The notes under the pieces were generated by a model, which did no database searches, was not told where the DNA came from, and worked only from the letters and a program-made list of their open reading frames with translations. Position numbers and translations under genes: made by a program. DNA of 41,464 nucleotides from Planctomycetota bacterium (lineage in GTDB: Bacteria > Planctomycetota > UBA1135 > UBA2386), in NCBI GenBank assembly GCA_021776805.1, contig JAJFFD010000126.1, positions 1-41,464 on the forward strand. Direction: 5' to 3'. Of the stretch, positions 15,310-24,002 are shown one piece after another; within the stretch, counting starts at the first letter, position 1; every line of letters starts with the position of its first letter.

Positions 15310-18018
15310 ATGAGTCGATTTGGGAACAAGGCAATGCAGCGAAGGCGGCAGGGCCGATCGCCAGGCACTCGGCTCGTAGTCGCTGTGGCTTTCTTGGCCT
15401 TCACGGGTTCCTTGCCCGCGCAACTCCAGCAGCGAGACGAAGTCAGGGTTGCCAATCTGGCGCCGAGCCCTCTCACCCAGAGTACGGGCTTCGCCTGCGC
15501 CATTGCGATGAGTGGGGACAGCATGGTTGTCGGAGCTCCTCGCGATGACTCTCGCGGCAGGAACTCTGGAGTCGTCCTCATCTACGAGCAGGATGGCGGA
15601 GTTTTCGGGGAGCCTGTCATCCTCAGCGCTAGCGACGCGCGAGAGTACGACTTCTTCGGCAATGCCGTCGCCATCGATGGCGACTGGATCATCGTCGGAG
15701 CCCAGGGAACCAGCCAGCAGGGATTGCTTACTGGGAGCGCCTTCATTCTCGAGCGTGTAGGCGACAGCTGGATCGAGCAAGCTGTGCTCGAGGCGGACAT
15801 GCCCATGAATCGGGATCTCTTTGGCCATGCGGTCGCGGTGAGCGGGAACAAGTTCGTTGTCGGTGCCCGTTGGAAGGATGAATTGGGTACCAGGTCAGGG
15901 GCCGCATACGTCTTCGAACGGGCTCCAAACGGCAGCGTCATTCGCAGCCGACTCATGGCGGACGATCACATGAGCGGTGACATGCTCGGGGAGTCGGTGG
16001 CCATCGATGGAGACACGATTGCGCTCGGTGCCTGGAGCGCGGATCCGATGGGGCTCAACTCCGGTGCTGTTTACGTCTTCAAGCATGACGGCGTGGACTG
16101 GAAGCAGGAGGCGAAGGTGACCGCCAGTGATGGGGCCGCCTTCGATAATTTCGGAGCTGCCATCGACCTGCGGGGGGACCTCTTACTCATCGGGGCTGAA
16201 GGCGACGACGATCGAGGCGAGGATTCGGGATCGGCCTACCTCTTCGAAAGGAATGGTGGTACCTGGTCTGAGGCGCAGAAACTCACGGGCAGTGACGGAG
16301 CCGCAGGAGACCACTTTGGTCAGGCGGTTGCCCTGGGTCTCAGCTCCGCATTTGTGAGCGCCCCAGGCAAGGATGGAGTGCAGGTCGATGCAGGGGCCGT
16401 CTACCGGTTTCTGCGGCCTGCCTCGACTTGGGTCGAGGACAGTCAGGCTGTTGGCGGACAGGAGTTTGGCAAGGCCATCGCGATCGACGGCGACCTGCTT
16501 GCCAGCTCTGACTCTTCCGGACTCGGATCCTTGCGGGTCTTTGATCCCCTGCCTGGTTCCCTGTCAGAGCTTGCGGAGATTGAGGCGATTAGCGTGGGAG
16601 GTGCCGGGGTGAACTTCGGCAGCCATGTAGCACTCGCCGGCGAAATGCTGCTGGCAGCGGATGCGGATGCGATGGTGGATTCTGAACGCGGTTTGATTCA
16701 AGTCCAATCCAAGCACAACCCGGGGTTCGCGCAGCAGATCATCGGCAGTCCGCCAGGTAGCGCAGTCATCGGTGGTGACCTTGCAGTCGATGGGAGCCTC
16801 CTGGTTGCGAGCAGTGGGAATAGCATGGGAGGAGCATGGCTCTTCGAGCGGCGAGGTGGCGGCTACGTGCTCAGCCGAGATCTGGGGACGCTTTCGGCGT
16901 TGAGGCTGTGGTCTGCTGTTGATTCGACGGTCACCGTTTCCGAGCGGCGATTCGCTCTGGGAATGCCAAATGCTACCGTGCAAGGCCGCAGCAATTCGGG
17001 AGTCGTAATCCTCTATGAGCGGGACTCCTTGTTTGGCTGGCAGACAGCTAGCGTCCTTCCAGGAGGTGCCAATGAACACTTTGGCAGTGCCCTGGCCATG
17101 CATGGCGACTGGATGGCCATCGCATCGGGCTATTCCTCCGCAGGGCTCCGGTGGTACCACTACAATGAGAGATGGAGACTTGTGCTCTTCATGGGAGTTG
17201 GCTTGCTCCTCGAAGAGATGGCAATGGATGCAGCACTCGCGGTCGCTTCGTCCCCTTCCACGGGAGAAGTCGCTGTCTTCGAATTGGTCGCGGGCTCATG
17301 GAGCTTCGAGACGATTCTCAGCATCCCTGACGGAGTCGCGGACAGGTTTGGGGCCTCGGTAGATGTCCTTGGCGGAGTCATTCTGGTCGGTGCTCCTGAG
17401 GACGACGAGATCGATACGGATCGTGGGGCGGTGTATGTGTACGAAAAGAGCGCTGGAATCTGGACCCAGGTCGACAAGATTCACCCAGCAGAGGCCATGG
17501 CGGGATCGCTCTTTGGAACCTCACTTGCCATGAGCGAGGGGCTTTGGGCGGTTGGTGCGCCTGGCAACAACAATTCAGGAACGGTGCATCTCTTCAGTGA
17601 TCCCGCCTATGAATTGAGCTTTGGAGATGGTTGCGGTGGTGACTTCGGAGTGCCACTTCTCCTGCCCCTGTCCGGACAGACTCCCGCCATCGGGACGACC
17701 TTCGAAGTCGAACTCACCCGATTGCCCCCTGCGAGTTTCACTCTCGGTCTTCTGGGCTTTTCGCGAACGAACATGTTGGGGTTGACCCTTCCCTATGCCC
17801 TGGCCGACTTCGCCCCAGGTTGCCTGATCCACGGCAGCGCGGAGCTTCGCACCGTCCTCGATAACCAGACCGGCACGGCGACCTGGTCGATCGATATTCC
17901 TGACAACCCGAATCTCATTGGGCTCAGGGTCTACATGCAGGGCATCAGCATCGATAGCGAGGCCAACCTGATCGGGTGGGTCCTGAGCAACGGCCTGCAG
18001 CCACGAATGCTCAGGTAG
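15310..18018 (+). CDS. Secreted FG-GAP beta-propeller protein
   Basis: This 902-residue protein has an N-terminal basic region and hydrophobic stretch (RLVVAVAFLAFTGSLPAQ), a Sec signal. Residues about 55-770 are built from roughly a dozen FG-GAP-like units of 45-60 residues. Each has the pattern D-x-F-G-x-A-[VI]-A-[ILV]-D-G-D-x-[IL]-[ILV]-V-G-A followed by S-G-A-x-Y-[VI]-[FY]-x-R, for example DFFGNAVAIDGDWIIVGAQG and DNFGAAIDLRGDLLLIGAEG. Several units near 420-580 are degenerate. The last 130 residues begin FGDGCGGDFGVPLLLPLSG and form the kind of C-terminal domain that recurs in secreted planctomycete proteins. It is probably surface-exposed or released; its ligand is unknown. The gene stands alone after a 188-base gap. 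Confidence 0.85.
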   Translation: MSRFGNKAMQRRRQGRSPGTRLVVAVAFLAFTGSLPAQLQQRDEVRVANLAPSPLTQSTGFACAIAMSGDSMVVGAPRDDSRGRNSGVVLIYEQDGGVFGEPVILSASDAREYDFFGNAVAIDGDWIIVGAQGTSQQGLLTGSAFILERVGDSWIEQAVLEADMPMNRDLFGHAVAVSGNKFVVGARWKDELGTRSGAAYVFERAPNGSVIRSRLMADDHMSGDMLGESVAIDGDTIALGAWSADPMGLNSGAVYVFKHDGVDWKQEAKVTASDGAAFDNFGAAIDLRGDLLLIGAEGDDDRGEDSGSAYLFERNGGTWSEAQKLTGSDGAAGDHFGQAVALGLSSAFVSAPGKDGVQVDAGAVYRFLRPASTWVEDSQAVGGQEFGKAIAIDGDLLASSDSSGLGSLRVFDPLPGSLSELAEIEAISVGGAGVNFGSHVALAGEMLLAADADAMVDSERGLIQVQSKHNPGFAQQIIGSPPGSAVIGGDLAVDGSLLVASSGNSMGGAWLFERRGGGYVLSRDLGTLSALRLWSAVDSTVTVSERRFALGMPNATVQGRSNSGVVILYERDSLFGWQTASVLPGGANEHFGSALAMHGDWMAIASGYSSAGLRWYHYNERWRLVLFMGVGLLLEEMAMDAALAVASSPSTGEVAVFELVAGSWSFETILSIPDGVADRFGASVDVLGGVILVGAPEDDEIDTDRGAVYVYEKSAGIWTQVDKIHPAEAMAGSLFGTSLAMSEGLWAVGAPGNNNSGTVHLFSDPAYELSFGDGCGGDFGVPLLLPLSGQTPAIGTTFEVELTRLPPASFTLGLLGFSRTNMLGLTLPYALADFAPGCLIHGSAELRTVLDNQTGTATWSIDIPDNPNLIGLRVYMQGISIDSEANLIGWVLSNGLQPRMLR

Positions 18019-18093
18019 GTCACAGGTTCTGGGCTATTGCTCGCAAGCTGCTCTTGCAAGTCGGCGATCGACCAGCGAGAACCTGCCTCTGCC

Positions 18094-18846
18094 ATGCGCA
18101 TCCGAGTTCTCACCTACAACATCCACAAGTGCCTGGGCGGGCTCGATCGACGCTACGATCCGGGGCGGATAGCCGAGACCATCGCGCACTACGATCCGGA
18201 CTTCGCCTTGCTTCAGGAGGTCGCGCAGAATTCGCGGCGGTCCAACTACGAAACCCAGGTCGATCGTCTCGGCGACATGCTAGGACTCAGGCACCGTAGC
18301 TATTTCACCAACGTTCGTTGGAAGCGGAAGGGCGAGTATGGCAATGCCATACTCAGTCGCTATCCACTGACCGAGACCAGCAACATCGATTTGACCCTCC
18401 CACTCAAGAAGGCGCGCAGCGTCCTGCATGCGCGCTTTCGAGTTCGTCTTGGGAAAGGCATGGCCAAGAGCAAGACCAAGACTCTGCATGTCTTCAACCT
18501 TCACCTGGGGCTCTCCGGTGCAGAGCGGAAGATTCAGTTGCGGAAGTTCTTGGACAGTCATCCTTTTGCGGGTCTGGATCACCGGACACCGATCTTGGTG
18601 GGCGGGGACTTCAACGATGTCTGGGGCACTCTGGGGCGGAAGTTGCTCGAGCCGGCCGGTTTTCGGGGGATGAAGAATCCCCTGCGCACCTTCCCTGCGT
18701 ACGCGCCCGTGCGAGCGCTGGATTCCATCTATGTGCGCGGCAATCTGCAGCTGGCGCGGGTGCAGTCTTCCCGTTTGAAGGTGGCGCGAAGCGCCTCGGA
18801 TCACCTACCCCTGATCGCCGATATGGAGATCTTCAACTCGGTCTAG
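18094..18846 (+). CDS. Endonuclease/exonuclease/phosphatase-family protein
   Basis: This 250-residue protein has the metal-dependent hydrolase fold shared by exonuclease III, DNase I and sphingomyelinases. Visible motifs are the opening strand [16 protein letters not shown], the catalytic-glutamate segment [10 protein letters not shown], the histidine-containing [20 protein letters not shown], the Asp-Asn pair in [11 protein letters not shown], and the terminal [10 protein letters not shown]. All key positions are present, so it should be active. Whether it cuts nucleic acid or a phospholipid cannot be told. I see no signal peptide from this ATG. A frame extension upstream through TTG at 18037 reads LLASCSCK but lacks a hydrophobic leader, so I do not use it. 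Confidence 0.88.
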   Translation: MRIRVLTYNIHKCLGGLDRRYDPGRIAETIAHYDPDFALLQEVAQNSRRSNYETQVDRLGDMLGLRHRSYFTNVRWKRKGEYGNAILSRYPLTETSNIDLTLPLKKARSVLHARFRVRLGKGMAKSKTKTLHVFNLHLGLSGAERKIQLRKFLDSHPFAGLDHRTPILVGGDFNDVWGTLGRKLLEPAGFRGMKNPLRTFPAYAPVRALDSIYVRGNLQLARVQSSRLKVARSASDHLPLIADMEIFNSV

Positions 18847-18869
18847 CTCTCAGGTCGCCTGTTTGCAGC

Positions 18870-20252
18870 TCAGTAGTAGCGTAGAACGATGTAGATGTGG
18901 CTCACGACCAGAGTGAAGAGCATCGTCGGCACTCCATAGGCCATGAAGCGCAAGAATGTGATGACGACCCCGGAGCGTTCAGCGATGCCGAGGATGATGA
19001 CGTTTGCCGAGGCGCCGATCGGCGTGCCGTTCCCACCCAGGCAGGAGCCAAGGGCGAGGGCCCACCACACCGGCATGAGCACAGGGTTGTGCAAGGTCTC
19101 GATTGGGAGTTCTGCAGGGTTCGCAGCACCCTCGTGAAACACCGCATTGGCGGTGTCGAGAATGAGCGGGCTCATGGTCGCAACATAGGGGATGTTGTCG
19201 ATGATCCCGGAGAGAATGCCTGAGCACCAAAGCACCATGATCGACAGGTCCTGCATGTCGGTGGCGCTAGGCTCGGTGAATAGGATGGCCAGTTCTGAAA
19301 CCTGTCGAATCAGGCCGACCTTGACGATGCCGCCGACCATGATGAAGAGGCCGATGAAGAAGAAGATGGTCGACCACTCGATTTCGGCAAAGATCTTGCT
19401 GGGGTCCCCGCGAGAGATGAGCAGGAGCAGAGCCGCGCCAGCCAGTGCGATGGTGGCTGGTTCGATATGCAGGATGCCGTGAAGAGTAAAGCCGATCAGC
19501 ACCAGTCCCAGGACCACCAAGGACTTGATGGCCAGACTCCGGTCTTGGATGACTCGACTTTCATCCATCGCGAGGATGCGCATGCGCTTCTTCTCGTCGA
19601 CCTTTAGGCGACCGCCAAAGAACAGCTTGCAGCCGAGCATGAAGGCCACGAGAAGTACCAGGACGACCGGCGCTAGATGGATGATGAAATCCATGAAGCT
19701 CAGTTTGGCTCGCGAGGCCACCATGATGTTGGGTGGGTCACCGATCAGAGTCGCAGTTCCGCCGACATTCGATGCCAGGGCTTCGGCGATCAGAAAGGGG
19801 ACGGGATCCACTTCTAGCTCATCACAAATGAGCAAAGTGACCGGTGCGATCAGCAGCACCGTTGTGACGTTGTCGAGGAAAGCAGAGGAGACTGCGGTCA
19901 TGGCGATGAAGATCGCCATGATGCGAAAGGGATAGCCCTTGCCCAATTTTGCCGATCGAATCGCAGCCCACTCGAAGACGCCGCTCCGACCGATGATGTT
20001 GACCAGGATCATCATCGAGATCAGCAAGAAGATCACGTTGTAGTCGATGCCGAACTGTTGCGAGTGGAAGGCTTCGGCCTGCGTGAGGATTGGCAGCGTG
20101 ATCATCAGCGCAGCACCCATCAAGGCGGCTTTGGTCTTGTGTACGCGCTCGGTGATAATTGCCAGGAATGCGATAACGAAGATCACGGTCGCTACCCAGA
20201 AGAGGGCCGGGCTTACGGCGTCAACAGAGACCTCTAGAGCTCCTGACTCCAT
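18870..20252 (-). CDS. ArsB/NhaD-superfamily ion transporter
   Basis: This is a 460-residue polytopic permease with about eleven hydrophobic helices. Hallmarks of the ArsB/NhaD (ion transporter) superfamily are FLDNVTTVLLIAPVTLL, then NVGGTATLIGDPPNIMVAS, and in the second half IIDNIPYVATMSPLI and GGNGTPIGASANVIILG. These two half-repeats hold the substrate-binding loops. Plausible roles are Na+/H+ antiport or organic-anion or arsenite export; the GDPPN motif favours the P-protein/NhaD side. The start ATG lies one base after the stop of the CBS-domain gene, so the two are translationally linked, and CBS control of transport is a reasonable inference. Confidence 0.88.
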   Translation of the reverse strand: MESGALEVSVDAVSPALFWVATVIFVIAFLAIITERVHKTKAALMGAALMITLPILTQAEAFHSQQFGIDYNVIFLLISMMILVNIIGRSGVFEWAAIRSAKLGKGYPFRIMAIFIAMTAVSSAFLDNVTTVLLIAPVTLLICDELEVDPVPFLIAEALASNVGGTATLIGDPPNIMVASRAKLSFMDFIIHLAPVVLVLLVAFMLGCKLFFGGRLKVDEKKRMRILAMDESRVIQDRSLAIKSLVVLGLVLIGFTLHGILHIEPATIALAGAALLLLISRGDPSKIFAEIEWSTIFFFIGLFIMVGGIVKVGLIRQVSELAILFTEPSATDMQDLSIMVLWCSGILSGIIDNIPYVATMSPLILDTANAVFHEGAANPAELPIETLHNPVLMPVWWALALGSCLGGNGTPIGASANVIILGIAERSGVVITFLRFMAYGVPTMLFTLVVSHIYIVLRYY

Positions 20253-20253
20253 G

Positions 20254-20703
20254 TCAGAGTACTGGGTCGGAGGTCGTGACCTTCCGCAGGAGGCTGCGGC
20301 GAGTGATCGTGCCGATAAACTGGCCGTCTTTGATCACCGGCAGGGTCTTGCGCTTGGTTCTGACAAACAGTCCCACCGCCTTGATGACTGCGTCATCCGG
20401 CGAAATACAATCTACTTCTGTAACCATGAGATCGGCAACGGTCATGGATTTGAAAGCAGTGGCTCGTTCTTCGAAGTAGCCCTCGTGGATGACGGCAGCG
20501 AGCCTGTCCTCCATGCTCACATAGTGTGGCAGGATGGCCTGGAAGACATCGTGAACCGAGACCAGGCCACAAAGAGCTCCCTTGTCATCGATCACGACAG
20601 CCGCAGTTTGGTTGGAATCCAGGACTCGGTTTACGAAATCGAGAATGGTAGTTGTCGGTGAGACCAGCAGCGGATTGGGCAACATGGCATCTCGGACAAG
20701 CAT
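20254..20703 (-). CDS. Two-CBS-domain protein
   Basis: The 149-residue protein is a tandem CBS pair (Bateman module). The first CBS runs from about residue 3 to 60, with LVRDAMLPNPLLVSP, AAVVIDDKGALCGLVSVHDV. The second runs from about 84 to 146, with TVADLMVTEVDCISPDDAV, TLPVIKDGQFIGTITRRSLL. CBS pairs bind adenine nucleotides or related ligands and act as energy or ionic-strength sensors. It is the first gene of a two-gene unit with the transporter, separated by one base, and it faces the UspA gene across a 237-base divergent gap. It probably regulates the transporter; that is inferred from coupling. Confidence 0.9.
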   Translation of the reverse strand: MLVRDAMLPNPLLVSPTTTILDFVNRVLDSNQTAAVVIDDKGALCGLVSVHDVFQAILPHYVSMEDRLAAVIHEGYFEERATAFKSMTVADLMVTEVDCISPDDAVIKAVGLFVRTKRKTLPVIKDGQFIGTITRRSLLRKVTTSDPVL

Positions 20704-20745
20704 GATCGGCCTCGGGCAGGAGTCGGCGACTGTGTCGGGTGACCG

Positions 20746-20771
20746 GGAGCCTGGGGAAGATCTGAGGCTCC
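20746..20771 (-). promoter_or_regulatory. Hairpin in leader of the CBS-transporter unit
   Basis: GGAGCCT and AGGCTCC form a seven-base-pair inverted repeat with a 12-base loop, about 45 bases upstream of the CBS gene start. It could be an operator or an RNA leader stem; there is no other evidence of function. Confidence 0.25.
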
Positions 20772-20940
20772 TGCGGGAGCAACAGCGCGGCCGGTCGCAA
20801 ATTTCTTCGATCTCCTTCCCTCCATTCTGTCCATGCTGTATTCAGGCAGCAGGCGCAAAGCACGGACGAGTGAAAGAAGCTCAAAACCGTGTCGTTGGGC
20901 CTGTGATGGTGCGAATCCGCTTCATTTAGGTAGGCAGTCG

Positions 20941-21399
20941 ATGGCGGCAAAAAAGACGATTCTGATTCCCACGGACTTCTCCGAACCCGCACGCTTCGCG
21001 CTGGAAGAGGGCTTGAGGATAGCCCGTAGGGATGAAGCCGAATTGGTCATCTTGCATGTGGCCGAGGAATTCCATCCGCCCGCTGGTCATGTGGTTGAGC
21101 ATCACAGCTTTCCCAACTTGGCGGATGAGATACAGAAGGGGGCCCGTCGGCAGCTTGATGAGTTGCTCGCCGAACTAGACTCGGGGGACGTTCCCTGCCG
21201 TGGCATGATCAAGACGGGCATGCCTTCGGTAGAGATCGCTGATGCTGCCGACGAACTGAACGCTGATCTGGTGGTGATCGCGAGCCGTGGTTTGAGCGCA
21301 CTCAAGCGCTTCTTCCTGGGCAGCACGACCGAGCGCCTGGTGCGCATTGCCAATCGTCCGGTATTGGTCGTGCGCAACGAAGACGAGTCCGCAGGCTGA
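20941..21399 (+). CDS. UspA-family universal stress protein
   Basis: This 152-residue single-domain protein begins MAAKKTILIPTDFSEPARFA, with the early Asp (TDFSE) typical of the family. The ATP-binding loop is complete: ASRGLSALKRFFLGSTTERL at residues 114-133, matching the G-x2-G-x9-GS pattern with Ser at the first glycine side. It ends with the RPVLVVR strand. Such ATP-binding Usp proteins are induced on growth arrest and stress. It is divergent from the CBS-transporter unit, so the two may share stress-responsive control. The start is chosen because upstream codons in the frame look random and a GGTAGG lies six bases before the ATG. Confidence 0.93.
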   Translation: MAAKKTILIPTDFSEPARFALEEGLRIARRDEAELVILHVAEEFHPPAGHVVEHHSFPNLADEIQKGARRQLDELLAELDSGDVPCRGMIKTGMPSVEIADAADELNADLVVIASRGLSALKRFFLGSTTERLVRIANRPVLVVRNEDESAG

Positions 21400-21409
21400 G
21401 GCATCCTGC

Positions 21410-22801
21410 TCAGCGCAAGCGCTCGACGGCGACTTCTTTTCCATCCTGCCATGCCTTGGCCTTGGTGACCTGGCCGGCGTCATCGCGCAGGAATTCGATC
21501 TCCAAGTCATCGGCTCGGAGGAAGAAGCGATCCTTGCCCATGGGTACCATCTCGTCCTCTTCTGGGCCGGCCCGGGCAAAGAGTCGATCCTGGTAGCGGA
21601 AGACCATGAAGCGGGGCCCTTGGGACATGCGGTATTCCCCGAGGTAGGCGTCGAAGCTGCGGGGATCAGTCGGCACGCGCTGCCTCACGATGGGTAGCGG
21701 GCCCGGCTGGCCTAGCTCTTCGACTCGGATTGGGCCGAGTTCGGGTTCGTCGATGGCATCGCCAATCCTCGCGCTCAAGATCTGGTCGATGAGCCGCCAA
21801 ATCGGGCCGCCGGATACGCGGCGGTCATTGTCCGTGTCACCACGGTGGACGAAGACCATCTCGAGTGCGGGAATGACCAGGATGAGCTGCCCGCCGGTGC
21901 CGTTGGCGGAGAACTTGTCGTAGTCGGCACTGACTTTGCCCTCGCCCTCCTTGCGCGCCGGGTAGACCCACCACATGTAGCCGTAGCCGCGTGTCGAGCT
22001 GAGTTCGGAGTGACCGCTCGTGCTCTCCGCGACCCATTCCCTCGGTAGAACCTGCTCACCGCTCCATTTGCCTTCTTGCAGAAAGAGCTGGCCGAATCGC
22101 GCCATGTCGCGGGCAGACATGCGAAAGGCGTAGGCTGCATGCTGTGACTTGCCTGGCTCAAGTTGGTAGTAGCATGCATCGAGATCCAGGTCCTGCATGC
22201 CAGTGGGGTCGGCGATGTCACGCTTGAAGTCGCCAAAGACATCACCGCCGGTCTCCTGGTTGTAGATGCTCGCCAGGGCGTTGAAGTCCCAGTTGTTGTA
22301 GAGGAACTGTTCTCCCGGAGCGTGAGTCCCTCGTGGCAGACGATTGCGCCACATGTCGCGAGTCTCCTTCGCCGCTGGATGATAGATGCCTGAGCGGGAG
22401 CGCAGCAGATCGATCACCCTGGCCTGCTTTTCGTCATCAGTCAGGGGCTCGCGATCATCGATGCCCAGATCCTCTAGGCTGGCGTCCAGATCGATCTGGC
22501 CCTTATCAGACTGGATGCCGTAGAGCGCGCTCAAGAAGCTCTTGCGCACTGAGTGGCAGCGGTAGAGCCGGTCGACCTCTCCCCAGGCGAGGAGCACATG
22601 ACCTCGATGCAGCACGAAGAGCGCCGCGCTATCGATCTTGATGGCTTGATCCCGTGCCGCCGCCAGGGCTTCTGCGGAGAACCCCGCTTCCGCCGGATCC
22701 GCGTACTGTTGCCAGGGCTGGCTCTCACCCTGCGCGAACAAGGGCGTGGCCAAGGCCAGGAATAGAAGCGGAATAACTGGCGACCTGATTTGCTGCTGCA
22801 T
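21410..22801 (-). CDS. Exported class C beta-lactamase-like serine hydrolase
   Basis: This 463-residue enzyme of the serine beta-lactamase / penicillin-binding-like superfamily starts MQQQIRSPVIPLLFLALATP with a signal peptide ending near LFAQ. The catalytic S-x-x-K is SVRK in CHSVRKSFLSALYG. The Y-x-N element is YNN in FLYNNWDFNALASIYNQ. HRG in EMVFVHRGDTDND stands for the third K/H-x-G box. Actual substrates of such proteins are usually esters or peptides rather than beta-lactam drugs. A C-terminal extension (about residues 370-463) of beta strands follows the domain. It lies 73 bases downstream of RidA and its stop is 10 bases from the convergent UspA stop. Confidence 0.87.
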   Translation of the reverse strand: MQQQIRSPVIPLLFLALATPLFAQGESQPWQQYADPAEAGFSAEALAAARDQAIKIDSAALFVLHRGHVLLAWGEVDRLYRCHSVRKSFLSALYGIQSDKGQIDLDASLEDLGIDDREPLTDDEKQARVIDLLRSRSGIYHPAAKETRDMWRNRLPRGTHAPGEQFLYNNWDFNALASIYNQETGGDVFGDFKRDIADPTGMQDLDLDACYYQLEPGKSQHAAYAFRMSARDMARFGQLFLQEGKWSGEQVLPREWVAESTSGHSELSSTRGYGYMWWVYPARKEGEGKVSADYDKFSANGTGGQLILVIPALEMVFVHRGDTDNDRRVSGGPIWRLIDQILSARIGDAIDEPELGPIRVEELGQPGPLPIVRQRVPTDPRSFDAYLGEYRMSQGPRFMVFRYQDRLFARAGPEEDEMVPMGKDRFFLRADDLEIEFLRDDAGQVTKAKAWQDGKEVAVERLR

Positions 22802-22874
22802 GATCTGGGTAGGAGAGTGTTCAAGGACTGGATGCTTTCGCGTCTCGGTCCTATGCAGCAATTTGAAGATATTT

Positions 22875-23255
22875 TCAGGCCTTGGGCAGGCAGGCGGTTG
22901 CTTCGATTTCCACCAGGCATCCGAAGTGTAGATCTCGACTAGGGACGATGCAGCGAGCCGGCCTGTGGTCGCCGAAGAACTCGGCATAGACCTGGTTTAC
23001 CGTTCCCCAGTATTCGACGTCCGAGATGTAGATCCGAGACTGGATTACGTGGTTTCGGTCACTGCCCGCTTCACGCAGGAGAAGGTCCAGGTTGTTAAGG
23101 GCCAGCTTGGTCTGTGCCGCGATGCCCGCCGGGACCTCCTTGCTCCCGGGATCTCTGGGCAGTTGCCCCGAGATGTAGAGCAGACCCTGATGCTCCATGA
23201 CCATGGAGTAGTGACCGTTGCTGGGCGGCATTCCCGCTGTGTTGATGGGCTTCAT
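22875..23255 (-). CDS. RidA/YjgF-family deaminase
   Basis: This 126-residue single-domain protein is of the RidA family, which hydrolyses reactive enamine/imine intermediates such as 2-aminoacrylate. Family marks are LLYISGQLPRDPGS, the TKLALNNLDLLLREAGS helix, SDVEYWGTVNQVYAEFF, and HRPARCIVPSRDLHFGCLVE. The last contains the conserved catalytic arginine (P-A-R) and the terminal VEIEATA. The start ATG directly abuts the asparaginase-like stop with no intervening base, so the pair is translated together. RidA next to amino-acid deamidating or deaminating enzymes is a sensible pairing. Confidence 0.93.
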   Translation of the reverse strand: MKPINTAGMPPSNGHYSMVMEHQGLLYISGQLPRDPGSKEVPAGIAAQTKLALNNLDLLLREAGSDRNHVIQSRIYISDVEYWGTVNQVYAEFFGDHRPARCIVPSRDLHFGCLVEIEATACLPKA

Positions 23256-23741
23256 TCAGTGGTATTTCCCGGTTTCCGGGTCCCTTTGCATTTCGCTGTG
23301 CTGCTTGACGATGCCGTGCATGGCTACGTAGACGCCGACCTCGCAGAGGTTGGCTGTGGCGATGGCGGCTCCCAGATTGATCGGCGCCTCGGAGTTGCTG
23401 AATCGTTCCGGTCGCATGGCTCCGGTGAGGATAATCAGGCGATCGGGCAAGCGCTCTGCCAGATAGCCGGCGGTTGCCAGCATGCTGTCCGTGCCATGAG
23501 TGAGAATGACAGGGTTGCAATCCTCTTCCAGGATCAAGTCGACCATGCCTTGGCGATCTTCGTCGTTGATCTCCAGGCTGTCCTTCTGGCAGGCGGTGAT
23601 GACCTCGTAGTCGAAGGAGGGCTCCAGGCGTTCCAGAATGCGGTGAGTTGCCGGTTCGCCAAATTCGAAGGCCCAGCCCTTACTACTGTGCGGGTAGTCC
23701 TTGTCGATGGTCCCGCCGGTCTGAATGAAGGTGATGTGCAT
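23256..23741 (-). CDS. Half-length asparaginase-domain protein
   Basis: The 161 residues match only the N-terminal domain of type I/II L-asparaginases, which are normally about 330 residues. Both threonine motifs are present: TGGTID with Thr11 as nucleophile, and THGTDSM with Thr84-Asp85. TGAMRPERFSNSEAPINLGA follows as in the family. The frame ends after the VYVAMHGIV strand, just before the place of the second domain. By eye the lysine that follows in full enzymes is replaced. RidA begins at once, so this is not a frame-shifted full gene. It resembles a known class of short asparaginase-like proteins. Activity on asparagine is uncertain. Confidence 0.85.
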   Translation of the reverse strand: MHITFIQTGGTIDKDYPHSSKGWAFEFGEPATHRILERLEPSFDYEVITACQKDSLEINDEDRQGMVDLILEEDCNPVILTHGTDSMLATAGYLAERLPDRLIILTGAMRPERFSNSEAPINLGAAIATANLCEVGVYVAMHGIVKQHSEMQRDPETGKYH

Positions 23742-23815
23742 GGTCGCGTCTGTTGGCAGCCGGCTCGGGAGCCTGGCCTGTAGAAGATTTCATCATGCTA
23801 GCGGGAATAAGTCCC

Positions 23816-23859
23816 CGGAGGTTCCATCCCTCCGCATTGCTTTCACCGTGAGTTCACCG
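23816..23859. promoter_or_regulatory. Inverted and direct repeats in divergent gap
   Basis: CGGAGG (23816-23821) and CCTCCG (23829-23834) form a six-pair inverted repeat with a seven-base loop. Two copies of TTCACCG follow at 23842 and 23853, eleven bases apart, about one helical turn. They sit upstream of the asparaginase-RidA unit and could be protein-binding sites. The surrounding gap (23742-24002, 261 bases) shows no other feature. Confidence 0.3.
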
Positions 23860-24002
23860 GGACTGCCGACCCTGGTCGAAGAGCAAGTGCCCTGCCCACA
23901 GGGGTTCAGGTTTCTCTGTTAAAGGAAAGCAAAGGTCGACGGGAATACGTGACCCGATCGTCCGTTCCAAGGCCACTCAGGAGCACACAGGAGAACTCGA
24001 AT

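Noticed and set aside
18037..18093. Upstream TTG giving LLASCSCK, resembling a lipobox, for the exonuclease-fold gene
   Set aside because: There is no hydrophobic leader before it and the frame opens only a few codons earlier; the ATG at 18094 starts the fold exactly.
20855..20930. GGTGCGAATCC resembling a tRNA T-arm upstream of the UspA gene
   Set aside because: The flanking bases do not form the T stem and no acceptor, D or anticodon stems can be drawn.
22965..23783. 272-codon plus-strand frame across the RidA and asparaginase genes
   Set aside because: It runs antisense through two well-recognised genes and contains no motif.
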